DNA of 33,263 nt from NCBI GenBank assembly GCA_045600765.1, contig JAZRYM010000047.1:1-33263 (forward strand). The letters run 5' to 3'. Made by a program: the position numbers and the translations under genes. Under the pieces are notes generated by a model. The model searched no databases, was not told the origin of the DNA, and worked only from the letters and a program-made list of their open reading frames with translations. This DNA comes from RGIG426 sp045600765. GTDB taxonomy: Bacteria > Bacillota > Clostridia > Oscillospirales > Acutalibacteraceae. This document shows positions 1 through 7,003 of the stretch, one piece after another (the stretch's first letter is position 1; each line of letters begins with the position of its first letter).

Positions 1-14
1 TTGTTGTCGTTCAT
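1..14 (-). CDS. 5' end of a minus-strand gene running off the left edge (possibly IS200-type transposase)
   Basis: Only the first four codons and part of a fifth are visible: an ATG (complement of 12-14) followed by codons for Asn, Asp, Asn. The start is supported by a strong Shine-Dalgarno, AAAAGGAGGT on the minus strand (complement of about 25-34), ten bases upstream of the ATG. The Shine-Dalgarno sits in one arm of a perfect inverted repeat, an arrangement known for IS200 tnpA genes, whose translation is damped by such a stem. The short N-terminus does not contradict a TnpA protein, but four residues cannot identify a family. The existence of a gene start is fairly well supported; the transposase identity is an inference from the leader. 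Confidence 0.55.
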
Positions 15-26
15 TTGCTGAATGAC

Positions 27-85
27 CTCCTTTTGATGTGTTCTTGCAGTTGCCAGACCGCAAGGCTATTCTACATCAAAAGGAG
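27..85 (-). promoter_or_regulatory. Inverted repeat that can sequester the ribosome binding site of the leftmost gene
   Basis: A perfect 13-bp inverted repeat has arms at 27-39 and 73-85 and a 33-nt loop; the loop contains a second small stem (43-47 with 60-64). In the minus-strand transcript the downstream arm contains the AAAAGGAG of the ribosome binding site, so folding would hide it. This resembles the leader stem of IS200-family tnpA mRNA. It could instead be a host riboregulatory hairpin. Confidence 0.6.
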
Positions 86-120
86 TTCTTTTGTCATTAC
101 CATAGGTGTAACCTTTTTGG

Positions 121-145
121 AACCCCCGGCACAGCCGGGGGTTTT
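121..145. other. Perfect 10-bp GC-rich hairpin with 3-nt loop
   Basis: The arms are 121-130 and 134-143 with an ACA loop. Read on the plus strand it is followed by only four T residues, so it is a mediocre terminator. If the leftmost gene is an IS200-type tnpA, a hairpin at this distance upstream would be in the right place for a subterminal transposon-end hairpin. Both readings are inference. Confidence 0.5.
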
Positions 146-163
146 CGGTTACAAAATCACATG

Positions 164-197
164 AAAAAAGACGATTGCGAAAGCAATCGTCTTTTTT
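164..197. terminator. Bidirectional intrinsic terminator
   Basis: A perfect 15-bp stem (A6 plus GACGATTGC at 164-178, paired with 183-197) is closed by a GAAA loop and ends in six T residues on both strands. It separates the left-edge element from the rest of the window. No gene ending on it is visible inside the window. Confidence 0.75.
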
Positions 198-201
198 CAA
201 C

Positions 202-320
202 GATGTGTTCCACTGCGTGGAACGTGATGTGCTTATCAGCGTGATATACGCCTACGGCGTGTGATGTGCGCGGCGGCGCGTGGGTGGAACACATCCCATC
301 ACTTTTGCCGAAGGCAAAAA
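202..320. repeat. Tandem hairpin array with GTGATGT-like linkers
   Basis: Five short hairpins follow one another. Their stems are 207-213/217-223, 231-233/238-240, 248-252/256-260, 268-271/276-279 and 303-309/313-319. The first four are each preceded by the same linker or a close variant: GATGT at 202-206, GTGATGT at 224-230, GTGATAT at 241-247 and GTGATGT at 261-267. The stem sequences differ from unit to unit while pairing is kept. In addition 202-213 is the exact reverse complement of 284-295, so the whole block can close into one multibranched structure that competes with the first hairpin. No coding sequence with a credible start lies here. The nearest promoter (362-390) is downstream, so the array is not in that transcript. 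Its function is unknown. Confidence 0.65.
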
Positions 321-361
321 TGAAAAATACCACCCTCTTTCCGACTCCTTAAAAAATTGTA

Positions 362-390
362 TTGAAAAGTGAAAAAAGAGGTGTTATACT
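362..390 (+). promoter_or_regulatory. Sigma-A type promoter for the XRE regulator
   Basis: TTGAAA at 362-367 and TATACT at 385-390 are separated by 17 bp. Transcription should start near 397, which rules out the TTG at 362 as the start codon and leaves a leader of about 45 nt before the GTG at 443. Confidence 0.7.
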
Positions 391-442
391 ATATAATCGG
401 AGAGAAATGCAAAACGAGACATTCGGAAAGGGTGTGGGTCAA

Positions 443-1600
443 GTGTTAGGAGACAACATTCGCAAATATCGAAAAGCCAATAAACTGTCCCAAAAAAGTC
501 TTGCCCAGAAATTGAATGTGACCCCGCAAATCGTTTCGCTTTGGGAAAGAGGGGCATTACAACCGACCCCTGGCACCCTGGATACCCTTTCGGAATTGTT
601 CCATGTTTCGATGGAAATGCTGCTCGAAAACGAAAATTCCGCCGAGAACAGCGATATGGACTTTATTCCGGTGGCGGAAAAACCGCTTGCCGGTTACGGA
701 AAAGGGACATCGGCGGGCGAACCCCATAATATGGACTTTATTCCGGTGGCGGAGAAACCGCTCGCCGGTTACGGAAACGGAAAGCCGACGGACGAAAATG
801 CCGAGGAAGACCGTAATATGGATTTTATTCCGGTGACGGAGGAGTCTTTGAAAAGAAGAAAATTGCCCGTTACGTGGACGATGATTTTGACCCTTTTGGC
901 GGTGGTTTTGGCGCTGGTTGCCTTTTTCGTAATGCGTGCCGTCAACGCGCCGAAACAAGTGCCGGAAAGTCCCGCTCATCCCACGGTCACCAAAACGCAG
1001 ACGGTGACCGCTACCGAAACGAAAGCGGAGACAAAAACAACAAAAGCGGAAAAACCGGATGCGACTACCAAAAAAGCGAAGAACGAGACCGGTTTGACGG
1101 TGGACGCGGAGGGGAAAAACGATTTTTACGTTGCTTTGGCGAACTTCGCGATAGAAAACGGTCAAATTCTGGATACTACCCGTTCGTTTATTTGCTCGGC
1201 CAACCGTTACGGCGGACATAACGACCGCAATTTCAGCTTGAATTACAAACCGAGTGACGGCGAACTGTCCTTTGGGCTTTCCGTCCCGATGAACAACGGT
1301 CGTAAAATGGATGTTTTCCTTTTCGTTCCGAAAACGGGTGTGACCTATCAATACGCCGTTTTGTACGCGACCAAGCGCGGCGAAACTGTCACCGAAACGG
1401 ATGGAATGATTCCCGCTGAGACGTTTACCGAAAACCAGATGTTGCCTTGCTCGCACTATATCGGTTCGGCATCCAATCGCGAAAAGTTTTTGGTAACAAG
1501 CCGTGATGCCGTGCGCTATCTGCTGATTTGCGCAAGGAACTTTTTGGAGGAGGAAGACATCGAGTATTCGTTGTCGGACATCGGATTTAAGAAATTTTAA
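443..1600 (+). CDS. Membrane-anchored XRE-family (helix-turn-helix) regulator with triplicated MDFIPV motif
   Basis: The 385-residue protein starts with an XRE/Cro-type helix-turn-helix (about residues 2-60), including the typical stretch IRKYRKANKLSQKSLAQKL. A 70-residue linker follows with three copies of MDFIPV (residues about 72, 97 and 126). Next come one membrane helix (about 144-166), a Thr/Lys-rich spacer and a C-terminal domain of about 165 residues that I do not recognise. Topology predicts DNA-binding inside and the C-terminal domain outside, so it may couple an extracellular or envelope signal to transcription. GTG 443 is chosen because the helix-turn-helix begins right after it, AAAGGG lies about 10 nt upstream, and the promoter overlaps earlier in-frame starts. 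ATG 407 is an alternative but would leave almost no leader. It is a single-gene unit with its own promoter and terminator. Confidence 0.75.
   Translation: MLGDNIRKYRKANKLSQKSLAQKLNVTPQIVSLWERGALQPTPGTLDTLSELFHVSMEMLLENENSAENSDMDFIPVAEKPLAGYGKGTSAGEPHNMDFIPVAEKPLAGYGNGKPTDENAEEDRNMDFIPVTEESLKRRKLPVTWTMILTLLAVVLALVAFFVMRAVNAPKQVPESPAHPTVTKTQTVTATETKAETKTTKAEKPDATTKKAKNETGLTVDAEGKNDFYVALANFAIENGQILDTTRSFICSANRYGGHNDRNFSLNYKPSDGELSFGLSVPMNNGRKMDVFLFVPKTGVTYQYAVLYATKRGETVTETDGMIPAETFTENQMLPCSHYIGSASNREKFLVTSRDAVRYLLICARNFLEEEDIEYSLSDIGFKKF
656..835 (+). repeat. Three in-frame copies of the MDFIPV-encoding repeat
   Basis: Copies begin at 656, 731 and 818. The first two are nearly identical over about 48 bases and encode MDFIPVAEKPLAGYG. 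The third keeps MDFIPV and then diverges. Spacing of 75 and 87 bases keeps the reading frame, which points to internal duplication with selection on the peptide. Confidence 0.85.
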
Positions 1601-1611
1601 GAAACGGTACG

Positions 1612-1648
1612 AACCACCCGACAAACGGCGTTTGTCGGGTGGTTTTTT
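1612..1648 (+). terminator. Intrinsic terminator after the XRE regulator
   Basis: AACCACCCGACAAA pairs with TTTGTCGGGTGGTT across a four-base loop and is followed by a T run ending at 1648. It ends the transcript of the regulator 12 bases after its stop codon. Confidence 0.85.
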
Positions 1649-1691
1649 GCCGGTTTCGGAGCGTTTTGGTCGAAACTCGTCAAAATTCGGG

Positions 1692-1720
1692 TTGCGTCTT
1701 CTTGCGGGTTGTGGTATGCT
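1692..1720 (+). promoter_or_regulatory. Promoter of upp (extended -10)
   Basis: TTGCGT at 1692-1697 and TATGCT at 1715-1720 lie 17 bp apart, and a TG at 1712-1713 gives an extended -10. It overlaps the in-frame GTG at 1709, so translation must begin further down. Confidence 0.6.
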
Positions 1721-1753
1721 GAATGTATCTTATTAAGAAAGGCCGTCTTTACG

Positions 1754-2389
1754 ATGAATATGGATAACGTGATTGTCTTTGACCACCCGCTGATTCAGCA
1801 TAAAGTGTCGATTTTGCGTAGCGTGGATACGAGCAGCAACCAGTTCCGCACGCTGGTGGAAGAAATCACCATGTTGATGTGCTATGAGGCGCTTCGTGAC
1901 CTGCCTCTTGAAGAAGTGGAAGTAGAAACGCCTATTTGCAAAACCAAAACCAACGTGCTTGCCGGCGCGAAACTGGCGGTGGTGCCGATTCTCCGTGCCG
2001 GTCTCGGTATGGTCAACGGCTTTTTGACGTTGGTGCCATCCGCGCGCGTCGGGCATATCGGGATGTATCGCGACCCCGAAACGCATAAGCCGCACGAGTA
2101 TTATTGCAACTTGCCGAACAACATTGAAAATCGCCTTATCATCGTGACTGACCCGATGCTTGCTACCGGCGGTTCGGCGATTGACACCATTTCGCTTATC
2201 AAAGAGCACGGCGGCAAAAACATCAAATTTATGTGCCTTATTGCCGCTCCCGAGGGCGTGGACGCATTGGTGAAAGCCCATCCCGACGTGGAAATTTATT
2301 GCGCGCATATGGATGAAAAACTCAACGAGAATTGTTACATTGTGCCGGGTCTCGGTGATGCGGGCGACCGCATTTTCGGCACGAAATAA
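1754..2389 (+). CDS. upp: Uracil phosphoribosyltransferase
   Basis: The 211-residue cytosolic enzyme converts uracil and PRPP to UMP and pyrophosphate in pyrimidine salvage. Its length fits the family (about 209). The N-terminus has the family pattern VIVFDHPLIQHKVSILR. LRAGLGM is present in the middle. The PRPP-binding loop reads VTDPMLATGGSAIDTI, and the C-terminal PGLGDAGDR completes the uracil site. ATG 1754 is chosen because it lies 11 nt after AGAAAGG and because the promoter ends at 1720; ATG 1760 is also possible. The gene stands alone between two terminators, with no purine or pyrimidine neighbours. Confidence 0.96.
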   Translation: MNMDNVIVFDHPLIQHKVSILRSVDTSSNQFRTLVEEITMLMCYEALRDLPLEEVEVETPICKTKTNVLAGAKLAVVPILRAGLGMVNGFLTLVPSARVGHIGMYRDPETHKPHEYYCNLPNNIENRLIIVTDPMLATGGSAIDTISLIKEHGGKNIKFMCLIAAPEGVDALVKAHPDVEIYCAHMDEKLNENCYIVPGLGDAGDRIFGTK

Positions 2390-2402
2390 ATCCGTATTCC
2401 AT

Positions 2403-2430
2403 AAGCGGCGAGTTTTCTCGCCGCTTTTTT
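2403..2430 (+). terminator. Intrinsic terminator of upp
   Basis: AAGCGGCGAG and CTCGCCGCTT form a perfect 10-bp stem with a TTTT loop and a T run to 2430, starting 14 bases after the upp stop. Confidence 0.9.
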
Positions 2431-2443
2431 CGTTGACTTTCTG

Positions 2444-2472
2444 TTGACAGATTTTTTTCAATACGCTATGAT
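2444..2472 (+). promoter_or_regulatory. Strong sigma-A promoter of the leucine-rich repeat gene
   Basis: A consensus TTGACA at 2444-2449 and TATGAT at 2467-2472 are separated by 17 bp, just behind the upp terminator. Confidence 0.8.
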
Positions 2473-2518
2473 AATAGGGTAGATTAAAAAACGGTGCACG
2501 TTGCATCGGGAGGTTTTT

Positions 2519-4630
2519 ATGAACAAGATACATTCGATGTGCCGCACGGTGGCGGGATTTTTCTTGGCGCTGTGTCTGCTTTGCGCGGCGCCTTTTGCCG
2601 CGCTTGCGGAGGAGGAGAGCGAGTCGTCCGCCATTGAGGGCTATGAGGAGATTAACGGCATTACCTTTACCTATGCCGCCGCCGAGGGCGTTGCGGCGAT
2701 TACGGGTGCCGCGGGCGAATTCGGCGAGACGCTGACGGTGCCGTCTTCCATTGCGGGCTATAAGGTGGTGGGCATCGGCGAAACCGCCTTTGCACAAGGG
2801 ACGTTCAAAAAGGTTATCCTGCCGAGTTCGCTTACCACCATCGGCGACAAGGTGTTTTATATGTGCCGCAACCTCGAATCGCTGACCTTGCCCGACGGCG
2901 TGACCGACATCGGCGATTATGCCTTTTACTACTGCGACAAACTGAAAACGCTCAAAATCCCCGACGGCGTGACCGAAATTTCCGAATATATGCTGTATGC
3001 GTGCCTCGGTCTTGAATCCTTGACCTTGCCGAAAAACCTCTATGAAATCTGCGACTACGGCTTGTACGCTTGCGAGAGCCTGACGTCGCTTGCCATTCCC
3101 GAAGGGGTTGTCGGCATCGCCAACTACGCGATGTACGATTGCGTGGGGTTAACGGAACTTGCTTTGCCGAACACGTTGCGCGCCCTCGGCGCGTATGCGC
3201 TGTATAAATGCGAAAACCTCAAAACGGTAAAAATTCCCGCCTCGGTAACGAGCGTGGGGAACGGCGCGTTTCTTGATTGCACTAAATTGGAAAAATTCAC
3301 GGTGGCGGCGGAAAACGACACCTATTGCGCCAAAAACGGGATTTTGTATTCCCGCGATATGACCGAACTCGTCTGTTTCCCGCGCGGGCGAACCGATACC
3401 TCGTTTGCCGTTCCCGTTGGGGTGACGAAAATCGGTGGGGAAGCGCTGTCGCGCACGTCGATTGTCAATCTCAAACTGCCGTCCACTTTGCGCGAAATCG
3501 GCGATTATGCGTTTGCGGAAATGCCGCTGAAAACCATCGATTTGCCGCAAAAATTGACCACCATCGGCGCGGACGTGTTTTGCAAATGCACGGCGCTCAC
3601 CGAAATCGACATCCCCGACAGCGTGACGAGCATCGGAAACGAAGCGTTTAACGAATGTTCCGCGCTTGAACGGGTGCACCTGCCCGCTTCCTTGCGGGAA
3701 CTGGGCAATTTTGCCTTTTCCGCGTGCGTGCGGCTTTCGGCGATTGCCCTGCCCGCGTCGCTTGAAACGCTCGGCGATGCGGCGTTTATGGGGTGCACGT
3801 CGCTTTGCGATTTGTCCGTTGCTAAGAAAAACAGCTGGTTTGTCGTGAGCGACGGGGTGTTGTATTCCCACAACAAAAACACGCTGCTGTGCTATCCGTC
3901 TGGACTTACGGCAACCTCCTTTACCGTGCCCAAAACGGTGACGACCGTCGCGCCCTATGCGTTCGCCGTCAACCACACCTTGACTGACGTCACCTTGTCG
4001 GAGACGATGACCGAACTCGGCGACCGCGCCTTTGAATACGTGACCGAGATGAAAGAAATCACCTTGCCGAAAAGTGTCGGAACGCTCGGCGCGGGCGTGT
4101 TTGCTTTTTGCTCTTCACTTCAAAAAATCAACGTCGAAAAGGGCAATGCCGCTTTTCAATGGAAAGACGACACCTTGCTTTCTACGGACGGTTACAAACT
4201 CTACTTCTATTCTCCCGCCAACACGGCGGAGGAAGTTGTCGTGCCGCTGTCGGTGGCGCAACTGATGGATTGCGCTTTTGCGGGCAACCCGTATCTGAAA
4301 CGGGTGACCCTCTTAAACGCTTCGTCCAGTATCAACAGCGACGTGTTTGACGGGTGTCGCGACGATTTTGTGCTTTCCGGTTATGAGCAGTCCACCGCCC
4401 GTTCCTATGCGTTTACAAACGGGCTGAACTTTGTGCTGACCGATGAGCCGCTCCCGACCGGCACCGATGCGACAACGGCGGGAACGGCGACGGTGACGGC
4501 CGCACCGACCGACGCACCCGCCGCCGGCAAACCGTTTTGGCAAAAGCCGGTGTTCTTCCTTCCCGCCGGCGCGGGATTGTTGGCGCTGGTCGCCGCGTTC
4601 TTGTGGGTGGTATTAAAGAGGAAAAAATAA
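2519..4630 (+). CDS. Secreted BspA-type leucine-rich repeat protein with C-terminal membrane anchor
   Basis: The 703-residue protein has an N-terminal signal peptide (residues about 1-36, hydrophobic core then ALA). About 20 leucine-rich repeats of the LRR_5/BspA kind follow, with units like LTSLAIPEGVVGIANYAMYDC of roughly 23 residues. Three times the repeat is interrupted by a longer module with the pattern NGILYSRDMTELVCFPRG (near residues 280, 445 and 560), common in this family. A Thr/Pro/Ala spacer, one membrane helix and the tail KRKK end the protein, so it is probably anchored in the membrane with the repeats outside; no LPXTG motif is visible. Such proteins mediate binding to host, matrix or other cells in some species; the ligand cannot be read here. 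ATG 2519 follows GGGAGG at good spacing. It is a monocistronic unit. Confidence 0.85.
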   Translation: MNKIHSMCRTVAGFFLALCLLCAAPFAALAEEESESSAIEGYEEINGITFTYAAAEGVAAITGAAGEFGETLTVPSSIAGYKVVGIGETAFAQGTFKKVILPSSLTTIGDKVFYMCRNLESLTLPDGVTDIGDYAFYYCDKLKTLKIPDGVTEISEYMLYACLGLESLTLPKNLYEICDYGLYACESLTSLAIPEGVVGIANYAMYDCVGLTELALPNTLRALGAYALYKCENLKTVKIPASVTSVGNGAFLDCTKLEKFTVAAENDTYCAKNGILYSRDMTELVCFPRGRTDTSFAVPVGVTKIGGEALSRTSIVNLKLPSTLREIGDYAFAEMPLKTIDLPQKLTTIGADVFCKCTALTEIDIPDSVTSIGNEAFNECSALERVHLPASLRELGNFAFSACVRLSAIALPASLETLGDAAFMGCTSLCDLSVAKKNSWFVVSDGVLYSHNKNTLLCYPSGLTATSFTVPKTVTTVAPYAFAVNHTLTDVTLSETMTELGDRAFEYVTEMKEITLPKSVGTLGAGVFAFCSSLQKINVEKGNAAFQWKDDTLLSTDGYKLYFYSPANTAEEVVVPLSVAQLMDCAFAGNPYLKRVTLLNASSSINSDVFDGCRDDFVLSGYEQSTARSYAFTNGLNFVLTDEPLPTGTDATTAGTATVTAAPTDAPAAGKPFWQKPVFFLPAGAGLLALVAAFLWVVLKRKK

Positions 4631-4645
4631 GAAAAATCCGTTAGA

Positions 4646-4680
4646 AAAGAACCTTCTCGCGTGCGGGAAGGTTCTTTTTT
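4646..4680 (+). terminator. Intrinsic terminator after the leucine-rich repeat gene
   Basis: AAGAACCTT (4647-4655) pairs with AAGGTTCTT (4668-4676), followed by a T run to 4680. It isolates the sporulation block from the upstream gene. Confidence 0.88.
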
Positions 4681-4709
4681 GCATAACCGCCGTCTTGTCT
4701 GCATAGAGA
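4681..4709 (+). promoter_or_regulatory. Candidate sigma-E promoter of spoIVA
   Basis: GCATAA at 4681-4686 and CATAGAGA at 4702-4709 are 15 bp apart. They resemble the sigma-E consensus (a -35 with ATA and a -10 starting CATA). spoIVA is a sigma-E gene in Bacillus and no good sigma-A promoter lies in the 68-bp gap. The match is partial. Confidence 0.35.
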
Positions 4710-4748
4710 TGAAACAACTTTCAAAATGTGGACAGGGGAGGAATTCGG

Positions 4749-6230
4749 ATGGAACGTGGAAACAACCTTTATGAGGACATGGCGAAGCGAACCGGCGGGG
4801 ACATCTATATTGGGGTGGTCGGGCCGGTGCGTACCGGCAAATCGACCTTTATCAAACGGTTTATGGACCAAATGGTGTTGCCGTACATCGACAGCGAGGT
4901 GCGCCGCGAACGCGCGACGGACGAGTTGCCGCAATCGGCGGCGGGTCGCACCATTATGACGACCGAGCCGAAATTTATTCCCGAGCAGGGCGTGCATATC
5001 ACGCTGGACGGCACGGTGAATATGAACGTGCGGCTCATTGACTGCGTGGGATATATCGTGCCGTCGGCGCTCGGCTACATTGAGGACGAACAGCCGCGGA
5101 TGGTGAAAACGCCGTGGTACGACGAGGAAATCCCGTTTAATATGGCGGCGGAAATCGGCACGCGTAAGGTGATTACCGACCATTCGACCATCGGTTTGCT
5201 TGTGACGACCGACGGGTCGATTGGGGAAATTCCGCGCGCGGAATACGAGGAGGCGGAACGGCGTGTCGTGGCGGAACTGACCGAAATGCACCGCCCGTTT
5301 GCCGTGCTTCTCAACAGCACCGACCCCGCCGCTTCGGCGACGCGCAAACTCGCCGCGGCGCTCGAAAACGACTACGGCGTGCCCGTTTGCCCGGTCGATT
5401 GCACCGCGGTGACGGAGGAGGAAATCAAAACGGTGCTCGAACGGGTGCTGTTTGAATTCCCCGTGCGCGAAATCGGGGTGAGTTTGCCGCGCTGGATGAT
5501 GACACTTGACCCGTCGCACGCGGTGCGGCGCGCCGTGTTGTCGCAGGTGAAAACGGCGTGCGCGTGCGGCGAAAAAATCAAAGACGTGGCGCGGATGGCG
5601 GAAGCGCTGTTCGATTGCGACTACGTCGCGGACAGCCACGTGAAAAGCGTGGATTTGGGCACGGGCAAAGCGCTCTTGTCGTTGGAGGTCGAAAGCGGGC
5701 TTTTCTATGAGGTGCTGTCCGAGGTGACGGGATTTTCCTGCCATACGGATGCGGAACTGATGAAGACGATGACCATGCTCTCCGACGTGAAATCCCGCTA
5801 CGACAAAATCAAAAACGCGCTTGACGAGGCGGAGGCGACCGGCTACGGCATTGTGATGCCGTCGGCGGACGAACTGGAACTGGAAGAGCCGGAAATTTTG
5901 CGCCAGGGCGGGCGCTACGGTGTGCGGTTGCGCGCCAAAGCGCCGTCGATGCACATTATGCGCGCCGACATTGAAACGGAAGTGTCGCCCATTGTCGGGT
6001 CGGAGCATCAATCGGAAGAACTCGTCAACTATTTGCTCCGCGAATTTGAGGAAGAACCGCAGAAGATTTGGGAATCCAACATCTTCGGCACGTCGCTGTA
6101 CGGGCTTGTGAACGAGGGATTGCACAACAAACTCAATCATATGCCGCAGGATGCGCGTATGAAACTGAAAGAAACGGTGGAACGGGTCATCAACGACGGC
6201 TGTAACGGCTTGATTTGCATTATCGTATGA
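4749..6230 (+). CDS. spoIVA: Stage IV sporulation protein A, spore coat morphogenetic ATPase
   Basis: The 493-residue protein matches SpoIVA in length and signature. The start LYEDMAKRTGGDIYIGVVG runs into a Walker A loop GPVRTGKST (residues 25-33). LIDCVGYIVPSA serves as the Walker B region, and the C-terminus is conserved. SpoIVA is made in the mother cell, binds the outer forespore membrane and polymerises using ATP to form the base layer of the coat, and is needed for cortex formation. ATG 4749 follows GGGGAGG at proper distance; an earlier in-frame GTG at 4728 lies upstream of that ribosome binding site and is rejected. The stop overlaps the start of the next gene (ATGA at 6227-6230), so the M23 gene is translationally coupled. 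This gene shows that the organism belongs to an endospore-forming lineage. Confidence 0.97.
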   Translation: MERGNNLYEDMAKRTGGDIYIGVVGPVRTGKSTFIKRFMDQMVLPYIDSEVRRERATDELPQSAAGRTIMTTEPKFIPEQGVHITLDGTVNMNVRLIDCVGYIVPSALGYIEDEQPRMVKTPWYDEEIPFNMAAEIGTRKVITDHSTIGLLVTTDGSIGEIPRAEYEEAERRVVAELTEMHRPFAVLLNSTDPAASATRKLAAALENDYGVPVCPVDCTAVTEEEIKTVLERVLFEFPVREIGVSLPRWMMTLDPSHAVRRAVLSQVKTACACGEKIKDVARMAEALFDCDYVADSHVKSVDLGTGKALLSLEVESGLFYEVLSEVTGFSCHTDAELMKTMTMLSDVKSRYDKIKNALDEAEATGYGIVMPSADELELEEPEILRQGGRYGVRLRAKAPSMHIMRADIETEVSPIVGSEHQSEELVNYLLREFEEEPQKIWESNIFGTSLYGLVNEGLHNKLNHMPQDARMKLKETVERVINDGCNGLICIIV

Positions 6231-6997
6231 GCGAGAAACAAAAGGGGAAACTGACGGTGCTTGTCACCCAATGCATCGTGTGCGCGGTGATTTTATTGCT
6301 CGGGGTGCTTATCCGCGTGCTCGGCGGCGGATGGGAAGCGCAGGCGAAAGCGGGACTGTTTTCGGCGCTCGCGGACAACACGTTCGCCGATGCGCTGTTT
6401 GACCCGCCTGCCGCGCCGTCGGAAACGACCGCGACCACCACCACGACGACGCCGGCGAGCACGACCGCGCCGCCGACGAAACCGACGGCGGCATCGCCCG
6501 TTTCGGAAGAAATCGGCAACACAAAACTGGTGGCGGCGATGGCATCGGCATATACCGCACAAAAAGAGGAACAGCGGGCGACGGAATTTCCGTCGCCCGT
6601 CTGTTTGCCGCTGAAAACGGGCGTGCTGACCTCGGCGTTCGGCGAACGGGAACATCCCGTGCGCGGCGGGTTATCGGTGCACACCGGCTGGGACATTGCG
6701 GCGGACAAAGGCACGCCCATTGCCGCGATGTACGATGCCACGGTAGAGGAGACGGGCGCGGGCGGCAGTTACGGCAAGTATGTGCAGCTGCGGGTAAGCG
6801 ACCGCCTTTCGGTGGTGTATGCCCATTGCAGTCGGTTGCTTGTGAAGCACGGTGATACGGTGAAAGCGGGGCAGACGGTGGCGCTTGTCGGCTCAACGGG
6901 TGTGTCCACCGGCAACCACCTGCACGTGGAATTTTTACAGCAGGAAACCCCGCTTGACCCGGCGCAGTTTTTGCCGCTTTCCACCTATGCGGGGTAG
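6227..6997 (+). CDS. Membrane-anchored M23 (LytM) domain protein, SpoIVFA-like
   Basis: The 256-residue protein has one membrane helix (about residues 9-31), a Thr/Pro/Ala-rich spacer (about 60-92) and a C-terminal M23/LytM fold (about 125-250). The zinc and catalytic residues all appear present: H152 and D156 in VHTGWD, H200 in VYAH, and H231 with H233 in GNHLHVEF. SpoIVFA of Bacillus is a single-pass M23-fold protein that holds the intramembrane protease SpoIVFB in check in the outer forespore membrane. Placement between spoIVA (ATGA overlap) and an M50 protease gene (6-nt gap) argues for that role. A functional endopeptidase acting on peptidoglycan, or a SpoIIQ-like role, remains possible because the active site looks intact. 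Confidence 0.75.
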   Translation: MSEKQKGKLTVLVTQCIVCAVILLLGVLIRVLGGGWEAQAKAGLFSALADNTFADALFDPPAAPSETTATTTTTTPASTTAPPTKPTAASPVSEEIGNTKLVAAMASAYTAQKEEQRATEFPSPVCLPLKTGVLTSAFGEREHPVRGGLSVHTGWDIAADKGTPIAAMYDATVEETGAGGSYGKYVQLRVSDRLSVVYAHCSRLLVKHGDTVKAGQTVALVGSTGVSTGNHLHVEFLQQETPLDPAQFLPLSTYAG

Positions 6998-7003
6998 TGC
7001 GGG

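Noticed and set aside
38..244. Small plus-strand open frame of 68 codons
   Set aside because: It runs through two terminator-like hairpins and the start of the hairpin array and has no credible ribosome binding site.
557..1624. Minus-strand open frame opposite the XRE regulator
   Set aside because: It overlaps the intrinsic terminator at its start and shows no domain; the plus-strand frame has promoter, start and motifs.
4641..6140. Long minus-strand open frame opposite spoIVA (499 codons)
   Set aside because: It is a codon-bias shadow of spoIVA: its composition is Arg/His-rich, it shows no family motifs and no ribosome binding site, and the opposite frame is clearly SpoIVA.
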